This document shows, piece after piece, positions 11,288 through 22,291 of a stretch of 64,000 nt of DNA. Each line of letters opens with the position of its first letter. Position 1 is the stretch's first letter. A model generated the notes under the pieces. The model made no database searches, was not told where the DNA came from, and worked only from the letters and a program-made list of their open reading frames with translations. The translations under genes were made by a program, and so were the position numbers. The DNA is from Armigeres subalbatus (lineage: Eukaryota; Arthropoda; Insecta; Diptera; Culicidae): contig NW_026943548.1 in assembly GCF_024139115.2 (NCBI RefSeq), positions 62,001-126,000 on the forward strand, given 5' to 3'.

Positions 11288-12358
11288 GTGAGGAACAGGG
11301 AATCAATATTCGGACAACGCCTAACAATATACTCTTTGTCATCAACAGAGTTTGTTACTGACAAACGCACCTAGCGACAAACCTTTATCCGAAGCCGAAT
11401 ACAATATGACAAGAATCATCTGCCTTGCATGCTCTAATATTTCCGAGAATACGATGCTTATTTTGTAATCATTGTTCGATTCTCGAATATTTCCATAAAA
11501 GCAGAAACTATGATAGCATAAAACCGAAATTTGCTCTAGAAATAATGCAAAATAACGTGTTGAAAAGTTAGCAACTAGATTGTCTTCTTTTTTGTTGCTG
11601 ACAAAATTTTTCGGATCTTTGTCATTATTATCTCCGAAAAAACGGGCTTGGTAGTCATATGGCTACTGCTTCTGCCTCATACGCAGGAGGTCGTGGGTTC
11701 AATCCCAGGTCCGTTCCATTCTCCTACTTTGTATCTTTCTCTATATTTCTCATGTTCTAGCAATCGCTAGAACTGGAAATGGACTTCAAACCGTTTCCAT
11801 TACTATTCCTATACCTTCAACTTGAGTATTCTAACAGTAATCTGCTAGAATTGGAAATGAACTATAGAGCTCGTTTCCTACATCCAATTAGAAATTCCAT
11901 CAGTTGCTTTCTCCTATCTATCACATTGGCAGCTCGTTAACCAAGACGGACCTCTGCCTCTCGAACCGAACCTAAAAATCCAACAAAATCTGCATGAACT
12001 CGTGGCAAGTGCAGAGGTATATTCGGCTTGCAGTGGGTGAGTGATTGCATCATCATTTCCTCCTTCTTCCCTACATTGACTTGCATTCTGACGTGGCAGG
12101 CGCCAGTATGACCTAACAAATGAGATCATCAGTACTTGTACATTGAAGATGTGTGCTAGTCCCAAGCAAACATCTGTTGGTTCCCTGTGAAAGAACAGCT
12201 GATCTGGTCATAATGGAGTAGCAACTACGAGCAGTCAATCAAGCTCAAGCTCAAGCTCTTTGTCATTATTATCTCCGACAAAACAAAGCTTTGTCGTTGG
12301 TTTGCTTTGTCGCTTTTTTCGCACGCGCATTCCAGAAAAATGATTCCCTGGTGAGGAA
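11288..12358. mobile_element. hAT-like element, copy 2 (inverted relative to copy 1), carrying a nested insertion
   Basis: The body is 11296-12350, starting CAGGGAATCAATATTCGG and ending TGATTCCCTG. The 8-bp duplication gtgaggaa sits at 11288-11295 and 12351-12358. The interior is the reverse complement of 345-751 (for example the cluster tcattattatctccga and tttgtcagtaacaaac). A 619-bp retroposed insert splits it at 11638-12256. Copy 2 lacks the 260-bp foldback present at the left of copy 1. Confidence 0.85.
11616..12278 (+). mobile_element. tRNA-headed SINE-like insert with 22-bp TSD
   Basis: The insert is 11638-12256. The exact duplication tctttgtcattattatctcc (plus ga) lies at 11616-11637 and 12257-12278. 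The head at 11646-11720 looks like a tRNA: an A-box-like tggtagtcatatgg and a B-box gggttcaatccc. The tail is caagctcaagctcaagc. The tRNA head matches 54424-54500. The 3' portion (11985-12256) reappears inverted at 12866-13130 with its own agcatgagcatgattg tail, so that portion belongs to a retroposed family. About 620 bp is long for a SINE; a chimeric element is possible. Confidence 0.75.
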
Positions 12359-12865
12359 CATTGCAGATTTGTGGGCATTTCTAGATCTTCGCATGGAATT
12401 AGCAAAAAAAATTAAGAGCGGGTTGAAAGATCATTAAAATTGCTGAGAATTTTTTACTTATGATTGCTTTCAGCACATACTGACCATAACAGCTGTTCTC
12501 ATATGCCAAGGACACACACACAATAGCTCAGTTTGTCGAGCTGATTGTATATAAGACTATGCTGCCGCTAACCGCAAGTCGAGCACATCTGTATATGGAC
12601 GCATATATTTTCAAATGTTGATCTAGTAATATCAATTCTGGTAGATGTGGATACATAATTAAGTATCCCACTAAATAAAAAATAAATCCAAGCATCCTTT
12701 TTCAAATTTTGACTAAGTCAATACTGTAAAACCACGCTGACAAGACAATATGGAGCAAGCTTCAGCATAATTACATAATTCTTAGGTGAACTAAGGTCTT
12801 AAACGAAATTTGAATCTGTATATAAAAAATCCCACAATTTCTTTATTTTTATATATTTACTAAGC

Positions 12866-13130
12866 ATGAGCATGATTGACCGCCCACGGTTGCTACTCCG
12901 TTATTGCCAGGTCAGCTGTAATTACACAGAGAACCAACAGATGAAGTTTGGGACTAACATCATCTTCAATGTGTAAGAACTGGTGACCCAAAAATAAGCA
13001 ATACCAGCGCCGGCCGTGTCCGAATGCAGGTCAATTAAGGAATGGGTAGGAAAATGTTGACATGATACTCGCTTTGATAGAAGCCGACGAGTCATCTGCA
13101 CTTCCACGAGAAATCACTGGGATGTTGGAT
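12866..13130 (-). repeat. Minus-strand 3' fragment of the SINE-like family
   Basis: The sequence is the diverged reverse complement of 11985-12256; shared blocks include ccaacagatg, catcttcaatgt and ggttgctactcc. It begins with the tail motif agcatgagcatgattg. It forms a long imperfect inverted repeat with the insert at 11638-12256. Confidence 0.7.
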
Positions 13131-13244
13131 ATATGGGGTAGGTATTGTGGCAGGGTTCGTTTTGGTAAACGGTATGCCGTGTATAGCTTGTAGTTTGATC
13201 AATTCAAAACATAATCGAACGAACACTAATTTTTTAAATTACCG

Positions 13245-13345
13245 ACCGCACTAAGCAGAACAAAATTGTCGATGACCAGCCGAACTCTCTGCTAACCGCA
13301 CAAAGCAGGACAACATTTTCGATGACCGGCCGATCGTTCTGCTTA
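13245..13345. repeat. Tandem duplication of ~56 bp
   Basis: Two adjacent diverged copies share gcacnaagcag.acaa.att.tcgatgacc.gccga and end in tctgct. The duplication is internal to the 10310-14062 element. Confidence 0.7.
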
Positions 13346-14070
13346 CTGACGCGAACTGAATCTTCACTTTCTAATTAATTTACTCACCCGTCTGTATTTT
13401 TATATACTTACTGATATAAAACTGATATAAAATTGATCAGATTCGGGAGCACACGCTCCACGATGAATTCCTTTGAAAGTGGCACAAATGCTGGGGTATT
13501 GCCTTATCGCCAATGGTATATGCGGCGAGAATGTGACGATTTATCATAGATTGCCTCTTCAGTTATTATTGTCGGGCCAGCACCAAACCGGACCGCGCGA
13601 TTGAGCACTCGCGCTGCGACGTGAGTCGCGACAATTTGAAATATTTCATTAGTAGTGCGCATCATGCACGCATGGATGTACTATCATGCGCACTAATCAG
13701 AAATGAGTTGCGACGTCTGATAACTGCAGATATTTCATTTTATTGAAAACAAATTTTCGATTTTCTACTATACACGGAATATAACTCTTTTGGTCGTATA
13801 ACAGTTATTCGACTTCGAAAAAGTGGAATCAGAATTGCGTACATAATGTAAAACCAATTCAATAAAAATTCCGCGGAAAAAAAAAATCTAAATTTCGTTT
13901 CGTTTCGAAAAATTTCGAATCAAATGAACCTTGATTTCGTATCGTTTCGAAGTCTCGAAAGAAATCTATATTTCGTTTCGTTTCGATCCGAATCAACATA
14001 AACATTTTAAATTTCGTTTCGTTTCGTTTCGTTAGGAAAAAGTGTGTTATCGCATACCCTTATTATGATG

Positions 14071-14255
14071 GCCTTGAAGAAGTGGTCCAAGAACAAACGT
14101 CCGATTCAGAACAACAACCCACCGAATGGTGGTTTATCAACCCTTTGAGCCAAACTCCAGTAGTAGGCGATAGAACGCGAAAGAACAAACCAAGAAGTGG
14201 CAAGCAAAATCTCACACCGAAAGCAAAAGATGCAATCTGGAATAAGACTGAATGA
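14071..14255 (+). pseudogene. 3' part of the split coding-like frame
   Basis: The frame continues directly after the right TSD copy: GLEEVVQEQTSDSEQQPTEW, then a basic segment with RTRKNKPRSGK, ending AIWNKTE and a TGA at 14253. It stays in phase with the frame that enters the left TSD (see 9970-10309). No start codon is needed if the two halves were once one. Function unknown. Confidence 0.45.
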
Positions 14256-14690
14256 GTGTGAAATTAGAGAAAAATTATAAGCATAAAGAAATGCTCAACC
14301 AGGAAAAGGTCACGGAAAGCTACTGCCTGGAAAGGTACTGGCAAAAGCAGTTGTTAATTTCCTTATCGGATGCCACCATCTTGAAGAGGAAAAGGCGTTG
14401 AATTGTGAATGTTGTGTTTCGCTCCCGGACTACACGCAGTCAGCAATTGACCTTTCACGTGAAAGAATTAAATGTCACAATGGAAGTATCTCTCTCCTCT
14501 ATGAGTTTTTTTAATCAATGCTCACTAAAATATCAATTCACTTAGCGACTACGATTCTGTCGCTGTTAGTACGGAAGCGTAAATGAAACTTTGCATGCAG
14601 CGCCCCAGCCATAGAATAACGGTGACTAGTTCACGCTTAAAATCGTCAGGGTTTGGGGAGCCTTTAGAGCATTTATTTCCATTTGACATA
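14256..14690. other. Unassigned intergenic sequence
   Basis: No feature recognised. The region could hold more of the disrupted gene, but no frame is convincing. Confidence 0.35.
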
Positions 14691-14960
14691 AGCGGAAGAA
14701 GGAAGAATGAAACTGAAGAAAAAATAAGAAAGAAAAAAGAAGGAAGAAAGAAGGAAGAAGAAAGAAAAAGGAAGAAAAAAAGCAAGAAGGAAGGCAGAAA
14801 AAGGAAGAAACAAGAATAAAGAAGGAAGTATGAAGATGGTAAAAGGTAGAAGGAAAAAGAAAAATAAAGATGAAAGATGGAAAAAGGAAGAAAGAAAGAA
14901 AAAGGAAAAAAGGAAGAATGAAGAAGGTAGAAGGAAGACAATCACGCGAAAAAGGAAGAA
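14690..14960. repeat. Low-complexity purine (GAAGGAA) tract
   Basis: About 270 bp of almost pure A/G on the plus strand built from gaagaa and gaagga motifs. ORFs on both strands here are compositional artefacts. Confidence 0.9.
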
Positions 14961-15103
14961 TAAGAAATAATGAATAAATAACTCGTCTTTTTACAATTGA
15001 ATTCCACTAAAAGGCTCCAAATAACTTTCTAATCAAGACAGTTCCTTATAGTTTTACAGTTCTTCCGTTTCCTTCCACTATGTTATTTTTTTGTATCTGC
15101 AGA

Positions 15104-15643
15104 TAGGGTAAAACGCCCTATCGTTGTGGTATGTCCTAATGTTGCGGTAGTGTTAAAATGGTTTATTCTGGATATAACAGCATTAAAAACAATTGTGGAT
15201 ACGCTGAAACTAATCGAATTAACGACTAGAGCAGCTTTTGTTTGACAAAATTCCGTTCAAAATTATGAAAACTCGACATTTTTCACTAAAAAATTGAATC
15301 ATTTGAGCCTATTATTGCGGTAGTGCTAAGGTCTTATTGTTGTGGTATCGATTTCCTTAAGAATTGCATGCAATACCGCAACAATAGGACTGACATTGAA
15401 AAAATATCGCAACGACAGGCAACTGTGTCCTATTATTGCGGTAGATTATTTTTATTGTGATAAAAACAAAACAACATAGGTTTAGTCCAATTGACGTAAT
15501 ATTTACGAATCTATAGTTAACCAGCAACCTATTCGACTACTACAATGTAGAAAAAGGACAACAGGTAATGTTTAGAGAACTTTTGAAATCAATATTGTTT
15601 TGACACGGTGCATAACCTCTCCATTGTAGGTCGTTTTACCCTA
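15104..15643. mobile_element. ~540-bp MITE with TAGGGTAAAACG termini, copy 1
   Basis: The termini are TAGGGTAAAACG and CGTTTTACCCTA with TA at each end, consistent with a TA target. The interior carries repeated inverted motifs such as cctattattgcggta and caataccgcaacaataggac, giving a strongly self-complementary middle. Other copies are at 42151-42691 and, split, at 21589-22922. It is non-autonomous and has no ORF. Confidence 0.85.
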
Positions 15644-15649
15644 CGTATT

Positions 15650-16510
15650 TAATGAGAAAATATTTTAAGCTCTTTTTAGTGGAATGTATTCAACCGTCTA
15701 AGACGAGTTAAGTACTATCCATTTAATTCCACCAATTATTTCGATATCTTTGCAGATACGTATTTTGACCACAACTGTGTGGTCGAAATACGTATCTGCA
15801 AATATATCTAATTGATTGGTAGAATTAAATGGAGAGTAGAGTGTCGCAAAAAAATCGATGTTCGAAAATTCATGGTGCTCAACCCTGAAATGAAAGATAT
15901 ACCTGTCTGGATAATTTTTGTAGAACAAACCGAATTTCTAAAAAAATCGTTTAGAGGTCGCGCCAGATCGATTTTTGAAAAATGAGCTTTTTTTAGGTAA
16001 AAAATCAAATATTGGGTCCTTTCGCAATTTTTTTTAGGGTCACCCATTCGTTTTATATTTTTTTTATTTTTCTGTGGATCTTTGCCCATATTCTCCATGA
16101 ATTAGTTTTTGGTATTATGCGTTTTTACAGTCTGCAGAACTTTTTAAATATCGAAAAAAACACATTTTTCTGACTTATTTTCGAAGTTATTTCATCCTCA
16201 CACAAAAAATATTTTTTTCTCGTTCAGAAAAAACTTACATACTACAAAGAGCTATTTATAAGGAGTATTTTCATAAATAAAGATCCAAGAAATGTTTTTC
16301 TGGGGCTGAGATATTGCAGTTTTAGTAAAGAGTCAAAAAGTGTACAAATTCGGTACTTTTTCTTTATATGTTATAATTTCATCAAGATTGCACCAATATT
16401 TTAATTTAAATTAAAAACAATTCAAAAGCAAATAAATGGGAATATTTTCTAGGTAACATAGCTTTTCTTTCCGATGGTCGGAGTATATGGATGGAGCCAT
16501 TTATAAAATT
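15650..16510 (-). repeat. ~0.9-kb dispersed repeat, copy A (minus)
   Basis: This copy is the reverse complement of the sequences at 21528-21588 plus 22923-23400 (copy B) and 25465-26550 (copy C). Shared landmarks include tcaaccctgaaatgaaag, ctgtctggataatttttg and ccaagaaatgtttttctgg. The left end holds a hairpin (15738-15812) with arms gcagatacgtatttt / aaatacgtatctgc, a motif shared with the foldback repeats at 26893-27205 and 44808-44975. The class is unknown. Confidence 0.75.
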
Positions 16511-17370
16511 ATATCACACCCAACAGTTAATATGTAGCAATAGCCAAGTAATCAGGTTTACTATGATCTCTTTATTAGTTTTTATTCAATCATAGGATGC
16601 TTTTCACGATATACAAAAAACAAGGCAGGCTCAGCACGTGTGTAAACATTCAGTTTGAACGTAAACATGTGTCGTCACTACTATCTTCGCACAAGCTGAA
16701 CTGAGACGATGCTCTACGGTCTCAGCATGCTTACTTTTGTACTCTAACATGTAGCAATAAACAATGCGTCACTCTTGAAGTGTCATTTTCCCGTTTTTAT
16801 TTTACGTTTATTCCGTTTTTACTTTTCCAATATCTCAAGTAAACTCCTGGAAAAGCTGTCGAACTGATACGACAAAAAAATATTTGACTGTCATATGACA
16901 TAGGGTAGAATACGGCATTGGCAGGGTGCGACGGTTGTTGGCACCCTCAACAATATTTGCGTTTTCCAGCAAACATACACTATTTATGAACATAATTATG
17001 ATTCAATCACACAATTCCATGTCTAAGCTTTCATTCGAATAAGTTGTTTGTGTAAAAGTAGCAAGATTTGATGTGTTAATCACCGGAAACAAATTTGCAC
17101 GTACGAAATCCTTGCTATTATTGCATTGCCAAAGAAAGCAGCGCACGAAAAGCAAACTGTTACTTACTTTTTGGATCGCCTGTTTCTCCTCTTTATTGCG
17201 TATGACACGACAAATTAAGTACGTAAACTACTTTTTACACTTTATCAACACTTGATTATCACCACAAAGAGCAAATTTATGCAATATTTGCTCTATTTTT
17301 CACTGAATAAAATCGGGACTGTTCGTTTTCTTTGACAGCAGCACACTTCGGAATAGAGCGAGAGAATGTG
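16511..17370. other. Unassigned AT-rich sequence
   Basis: No supported gene or repeat. A 60-codon plus frame at 17073-17255 has no recognised motif. Confidence 0.4.
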
Positions 17371-17808
17371 TTTGTGAGCAGAGTCTATTATATATAGAGT
17401 TACGCAAAGAGTGAAGCCAAATCTACCTATTGAACTGTCAAACCGTCTACCTATCGAGCAAAGTAAACAAATGATTGTTGGTATGGCGGAAGTATTGTTA
17501 TCGCCTGATGATTATTATGGCGAATTAAAACTCATGAATTGAAATGTATTAGATTTGTTCTAGAAACAGCTTCAAAAAACTTCAATACACCCCCCAATAA
17601 AGTTGCAACAAGAAACTCACGTGTTTGGACTTTGTAGGTGACTTCGGTTGTCGAATTAAAAAGCTTTAGAAGTGATCACTCCCGTGAAGTCACTTGAAGG
17701 GTTGAACAAAAATGAAAGTCTTCAACATAATAACAAGAGCATCATTCAGAATAAGAGTAAGAAGATCCTCTTTGCGCAACTCTATATATAATAGACTCTG
17801 TTTGTGAG
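17371..17808. mobile_element. 422-bp hAT-like MITE with ~33-bp TIRs
   Basis: The element is 17379-17800. The left terminus is CAGAGTCTATTATATATAGA followed by gttacgcaaagag; the right is its reverse complement with one mismatch. The 8-bp duplication tttgtgag lies at 17371-17378 and 17801-17808. There is no coding capacity. Confidence 0.9.
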
Positions 17809-17993
17809 CATATCAAACACACGCTAAAAAGATACCACGCACAATTCTATGTGATTTTATTTTAGCAAAAATACGAACAAAATATCCGGCGATGGCATTT
17901 ATTTTTTTAAAAATGTTAAAATACAAATGCTTCTATTCAGATTTGTACGCAGACCATGAATTATATCAAAAGTGATAGCCACACCATAGTATT

Positions 17994-18480
17994 TTAACCC
18001 TTATGTGGCTGACAGGACCGTTTTCCATTTGCAACTTCAATACTTTCCAAGCTATTAAAAACAATCATAGCCATTCCCGTTCCTACATAGCGCATTTTAA
18101 CCATAAATAATTACCTACTTTTAGGGTATTATCTATTATTCAACTGTAAAACGTAGTGTAAGAAAGGGGTGGCTCCAGCGGCTGGATAGGACAGTGCTGC
18201 CCATTATTCATATATGAAGACTCACGAGGTGGAATATATTGTTAATATACTATACTACCAGAACCGACGAGCTTCGTTTGACCTAACATTGATTAATTAT
18301 ATATTTTTTACATTATTTAAAAGACGATTAAGTATTCGAAATTTGCAAATTTTGTTTCCATTTTTTGGATTAATTTTCGATTAAAGCAGAAATTTGTATT
18401 TCATTTGTATGGGAGCCCCCCTTCCAGAAGAGGAGGGGTCTAATATCACGTCTGTTTTTTGTTGGCCGCATAAGGGTTAA
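17994..18480. mobile_element. 487-bp piggyBac-like MITE
   Basis: The left end is TTAACCCTTATGTGGCTGAC and the right end is GTTGGCCGCATAAGGGTTAA. TTAA at both ends followed by CCC is the piggyBac pattern. The interior has no useful ORF. Confidence 0.75.
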
Positions 18481-19176
18481 ATTTGTTTTACAATGTGTTT
18501 AAATGCTTTTGCCTATATGTCTTCATCACATAAAATTGATGCCAAGGCTAAAAATCCATGTTTTGTTTTAAGCCAATTTGATAATCAATAAAGTTTGTTC
18601 CAAAATTGAATGAAGCAAGATGAGCGTGCGGCCGATTAATATGAATGAATTTTTCTACTGGAGGATATAAACAACCAGCACTTGGCACCAATACATTACC
18701 AGTTTTTTACTTCCATGTCTAGTTGCCAAAGGGAGCAAACTCATTGCTGATAATAGAAATTGCTATGCCAATAGAACGTTGACGTGTTACTTTATATTAA
18801 ATTTACTGAGTTTGTGGTAAAAGCTGCTATATTTAGTGAACACCAAACATCAAAGAAAGAGCATACAAATGTATACCAGTTTAACTATACCTGTGTTTTA
18901 GTGTATTTATTCATTATTTTTATCATTCTATTTGGCGAATGTCTTAGACTGCCAAGAATAGGTATTTTCCCCTATCAAAAGCATCACGGTATACAGACAA
19001 AGTGACACGTCATGAGTGACGCATATTTTAAGGACATAGTTAGAAGAGTACCACGATGGCAGTCAATATGGCACCGGACCTTCCACGGGTCAACCCCACA
19101 CCTCCCGCACTCCTCTCCCACCAACATTCGAATGCATCGAACAGCATCGAACAAAAGTTTAATATTCAGATTACTA
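18481..19176. other. Unassigned AT-rich sequence
   Basis: No recognised feature. The last 180 bases before 19177 are GC-richer but match nothing else in the window. Confidence 0.4.
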
Positions 19177-20703
19177 ACGTGCCCGGCCCACCGCAGTCTT
19201 CCGATTTTCGCGGTGTGAACGATGGATGGTTCTCCCAACAGCTGATGCAATTCGTGGTTCATTCGCCTCCTCCACGTACCGTCCGCCATCTGCACCCCAC
19301 CATAGATGGTACGCAACACTTTCCTTTCGAAAACTCCCAGTGCGCGTTGGTCCTCCACGAGCATCGTCCAGGTCTCGTGTCCGTAGAGAACTACCGGTCT
19401 TATAAGCGTTTTGTAGATAGTCAGTTTGGTACGGCGGCGAACTCTATTCGATCGGAGCGTCTTGCGGAGTCCAAAGTACGTACGATTTCCTGCCACTATG
19501 CGTCTCCGAATTTCTCTGCTGGTATCGTTATCGGCGGTCACCAGTGAGCCCAAGTACACGAATTCTTCAACCACCTCGATTTCGTCACCACCGATAGAAA
19601 CTCGTGGTGGGTGGCTCATTGACCTCTCTTGAGCCTTTTCCTATCATGTACTTTCGTCTTCGACGTGTTGATGACTAGTCCAATCCGTTTAGCTTCGCTT
19701 TTCAGTCTGATGTAGGCTTCCTCCATCCTCTCAAAGTTACGTGCCATGATATCAATGTCGTCGGCGAAACCAAATAACTGGACGGACTTCGTGAAAATCT
19801 TACCACTCGTGTCAATCCTGCCCTTCGTATTACTCCTCCAAAGCGATGTTGAATAGCAGACACGAAAGACCATCACCTTGCCGTAACCCTCTACGGGTTT
19901 CGAAGGGACTCGAGAATGCCCTGAAACTCGAACTACGCACATCACCCGATCCATCGACGCCTTGATCAACCCTATCAGTTTATCCGGAAATCCGTTTTCG
20001 TGCATTAGCTGCCATAGCTGGTCCCGATCGAATGTATCATATGCGGTTTTGAAGTCGATAAATAGATGATGTGTGGGTACGTTGTATTCGCGGCATTTCT
20101 GCAATATCTGACGTATGGCGAACGCCTGGTCTGTGGTAGAGCGTTCACCCATAAATCCCGCCTGGTACTGCCCCACGAACTCTTTTGCAATTGGTGTTAG
20201 TCGACGGCATAAAATTTGGGAGAGTACCTTGTAGGCGGCGTTCAGCAATGTGATTGCGCGGTAGTTGCTACAATCCAGCTTATCGCCCTTTTGTAGATGG
20301 GACACACGACACCTTCCATCCACTCCTGCGGCAGAACCTCATCCTCCCAAACCTTGGTAATCACCCAGTGCAGCGCTTCAGAGTCGTATTATCTTCTATG
20401 TTGTTCGTTATGGTTGTTTTCAAAGGCGGCTTATTGGGCATGCGCAAATAAGGCCTCCTGTCTCGTCGGAGGGCCGTCGTGTCAGGGGCTGTTTAGCGTC
20501 CCACCTAACACCAGGACTTGGGCTTGTGCGCTTCGAGCGGCACACGGTCGCTTTGGCGGAGCCTACTTGCGGATTCATGCAGCTTTTTATAGAGGTTTAA
20601 CAGGGCCCACTGTCAAACCCCACCACATCCTAGGCAGGCGCCACAACTCGCAGATTGCCTGGGGAGGGATCGTCAAGCCCTTGGACATAGTCCCTGCTGC
20701 CCC
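19177..20703 (-). mobile_element. RTE-like non-LTR element, minus strand, internally deleted and 3'-truncated
   Basis: The copy is closely similar to the full-span element at 37187-40438. The 5' UTR (20375-20703) is followed, near 20375, directly by the middle of the reverse transcriptase. About 1.5 kb (matching 38626-40118 of the full copy) is missing, removing the endonuclease and linker. Homology stops near 19177 in the WAGHV region, so the last ~220 bp including the 3' UTR are lost. No TSD could be found. Confidence 0.85.
19178..20323 (-). pseudogene. Reverse transcriptase and C-terminal fragment of the RTE-like element
   Basis: The minus strand reads in two frames. 20323-19616 carries the RT core: YQAGFMGERSTTDQ, FIDFKTAYDT (catalytic motif A) and GFADDIDIMAR (the FADD catalytic pair, 19758-19769). 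19619-19177 carries the C-terminal segment with YLGSLVTADNDTSREIRRR, VVLYGHETWTM and RWAGHV. A frameshift near 19620-19640 separates them, and the sequence around motif B is disturbed. The endonuclease is deleted. The protein cannot be functional. The family call is RTE-like from the EN-RT architecture of the full copy and the C-terminal signature. Confidence 0.85.
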
Positions 20704-20910
20704 CAGTTCCCCCCAGGCAGTTCATATGGCGAGGTTGAATTTTACATTATTCTGATTGTGGCACTCCGTGATTGGGCGCTAGCGAGGGGGAGATCATATG
20801 ACTGGATGAAATTCAAGAGCTTTAACTCCTTAGACAATGCATATTGAATGGACGTTCTAATAGTTGGGAGTCGATTTTAATCGAGGTTTGCAAATCTTTA
20901 GCATGATAAT
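20704..20910. other. Unassigned spacer
   Basis: No feature recognised between the RTE fragment and the hairpin at 20922. Confidence 0.4.
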
Positions 20911-20921
20911 AAAGCCCCAAA

Positions 20922-21018
20922 TACAATGTCGGCGGAACAGAAACGGAAACGGCAAATTTTATAGTTAGCCCATATATTTTCTGTCAAATTTGCCGTTTCC
21001 GTTCCGCTGACATTGTGT
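20922..21018. repeat. Inverted repeat with ~36-bp arms
   Basis: The left arm 20922-20960 (acaatgtcggcggaacag...) pairs with 20983-21018 (...gttccgctgacattgt), with a loop of about 22 bases. It could be a small foldback element; no TSD is defined. Confidence 0.75.
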
Positions 21019-21527
21019 TTGTGTAACTGTGTAATTCAACAAAATAGCCAGATTTTTTCTGTGATATCTATCGCACCAGGAGCAGATACTTCATACAAAA
21101 AGTGTGATATGGGGGTGAGCGGAGTATAAAATGCTATTTCAACGGATCTTTCCTAAGGTGCGTTCAGTGAAGGCTCTGGAATGTTGCTTTCAGCTATGTG
21201 GGTTATCTTTTCGCCAGCGTTTGGAGGGGGAGGCGCTGTAGCCAGTGTAACGAAAGGTTTAGTTTCCCATAATAGTTTTCATACAAACATGAACCGGTTT
21301 GTTCTCAATCAGTTTTTGTTCAAATCGGCTTTTGGAGGACACTCGGAGCATGGGACGGAATCAATTGAGCGTGGTGGAGCTGGGACGTTTTTTTGGACCA
21401 CCCTAATAATATTCTTTGTTTTTTCATGAATACGACACCAATTCTACTACAGTATATGACAGTTTGTATTGTACCAATACGTTCAAAGCTTTGTTTTGGT
21501 ACTCAATCCACCTTCACCTTAACGCCC
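21019..21527. other. Unassigned sequence
   Basis: No homology seen. The plus frame 21181-21429 (82 codons, glycine rich at its centre) has no recognised motif. Confidence 0.35.
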
Positions 21528-21935
21528 CAGAACAACATTTCTTGGATCTTTATTTATGAAAATACTCCTTATAAATAGCTCTTTGTAGTAGGGTAAAACG
21601 AACTATTATGGAGGAGATAAGCACCGCGTCACAATAAAAACAAACTACCGCAACAATAGGACGCAGTTGCCTATCGTTGCGACATTTTTTCAAGGTCAGT
21701 CCTATAGGGCACTGCACGGACTGCTTTGACTCTTTCTCGCTGCAAAGAAATTAGAAAACAACAAGGCCAGTAAACGTCAAAAATTATGAGGAACGAAAGA
21801 GAAAGAGATGGTTCCGTGCAGTGCCCTATTGTTGCGGTATTGCATGCAATTCTTATGGAAATCGATACCACAACAATAGGACCTTAGCCTTAGCCGCAAT
21901 AATAGGCTCAAAAGATTCAAATTTTTAATAAAAAC

Positions 21936-22291
21936 CCAGATTAATCCACCTAACGTTGGTGGTGCCTTTCTCGCATTTAGTTAAGACACAAACCTTATAT
22001 GGTGCTTATATGGTCCGATGTACCATTTTCTTCATAACCTGTCGAATGAAACTTGTTGCGAGAAAATCGGTTGAAGATTACTATACGAAAAGTTGTCTAA
22101 TGTTTTTTATAGCTTTTGTGCACACACATACACACACATACACATGAACAGACAGACATGTGCTCAGCTCGTCGAGCTGAGTCGATTGGTATATAATACT
22201 CTGGGTCTCAGAGGCTTCTATAAAAAGTTCGTTTTCGGAGTGAAATGATAGCCTTTCGGTACAACTTAGTTGTACGAGAAAGGCAAAAATG
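21936..22291 (-). mobile_element. 'TTTGCCTTTCTCGTAC' dispersed element, copy 1 (minus)
   Basis: Read on the minus strand it begins tttgcctttctcgtacaac and carries ccaatcgactcagctcgacg and a TG-repeat (acacacatacacac on plus). It ends with the cacctaacgttggtgg block. Copies are at 25700-26116 and, split, 26560-27378. It looks like a MITE-type family; the superfamily is not assigned. Confidence 0.75.

Larger units (their letters stand above)
10302..14070. mobile_element. 3.75-kb hAT-like element with TTTCG-rich subterminal regions
   Basis: The body is 10310-14062. The left end is TAAGCATATGCGGTATTTCG; the right end, read inward on the other strand, is TAAGGGTATGCGATAACAC. They match at most positions of the first 14. 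The exact 8-bp duplication ttatgatg flanks it at 10302-10309 and 14063-14070. Both subterminal regions (10318-10500 and 13870-14040) are crowded with TTTCGTTTCG and TTCCGCGG motifs, typical of transposase-binding repeats. No intact transposase frame is visible. The interior holds three ~100-bp units starting AATCGATCGTGTTG, a nested second hAT element, and a 56-bp duplication. The superfamily is inferred from the 8-bp TSD. Confidence 0.75.

Noticed and set aside
14549..14945. ORFs in the GAAGGA tract (Lys/Glu-rich on plus, Phe/Leu/Ser-rich on minus)
   Set aside because: Explained by purine composition alone.
17369..17810. 12-bp TSD (tgtttgtgagca) for the MITE at 17379
   Set aside because: Extending the terminus to CAGAG..CTCTG makes the TIR symmetric and leaves a standard 8-bp TSD; the extra match is palindromic overlap plus chance.
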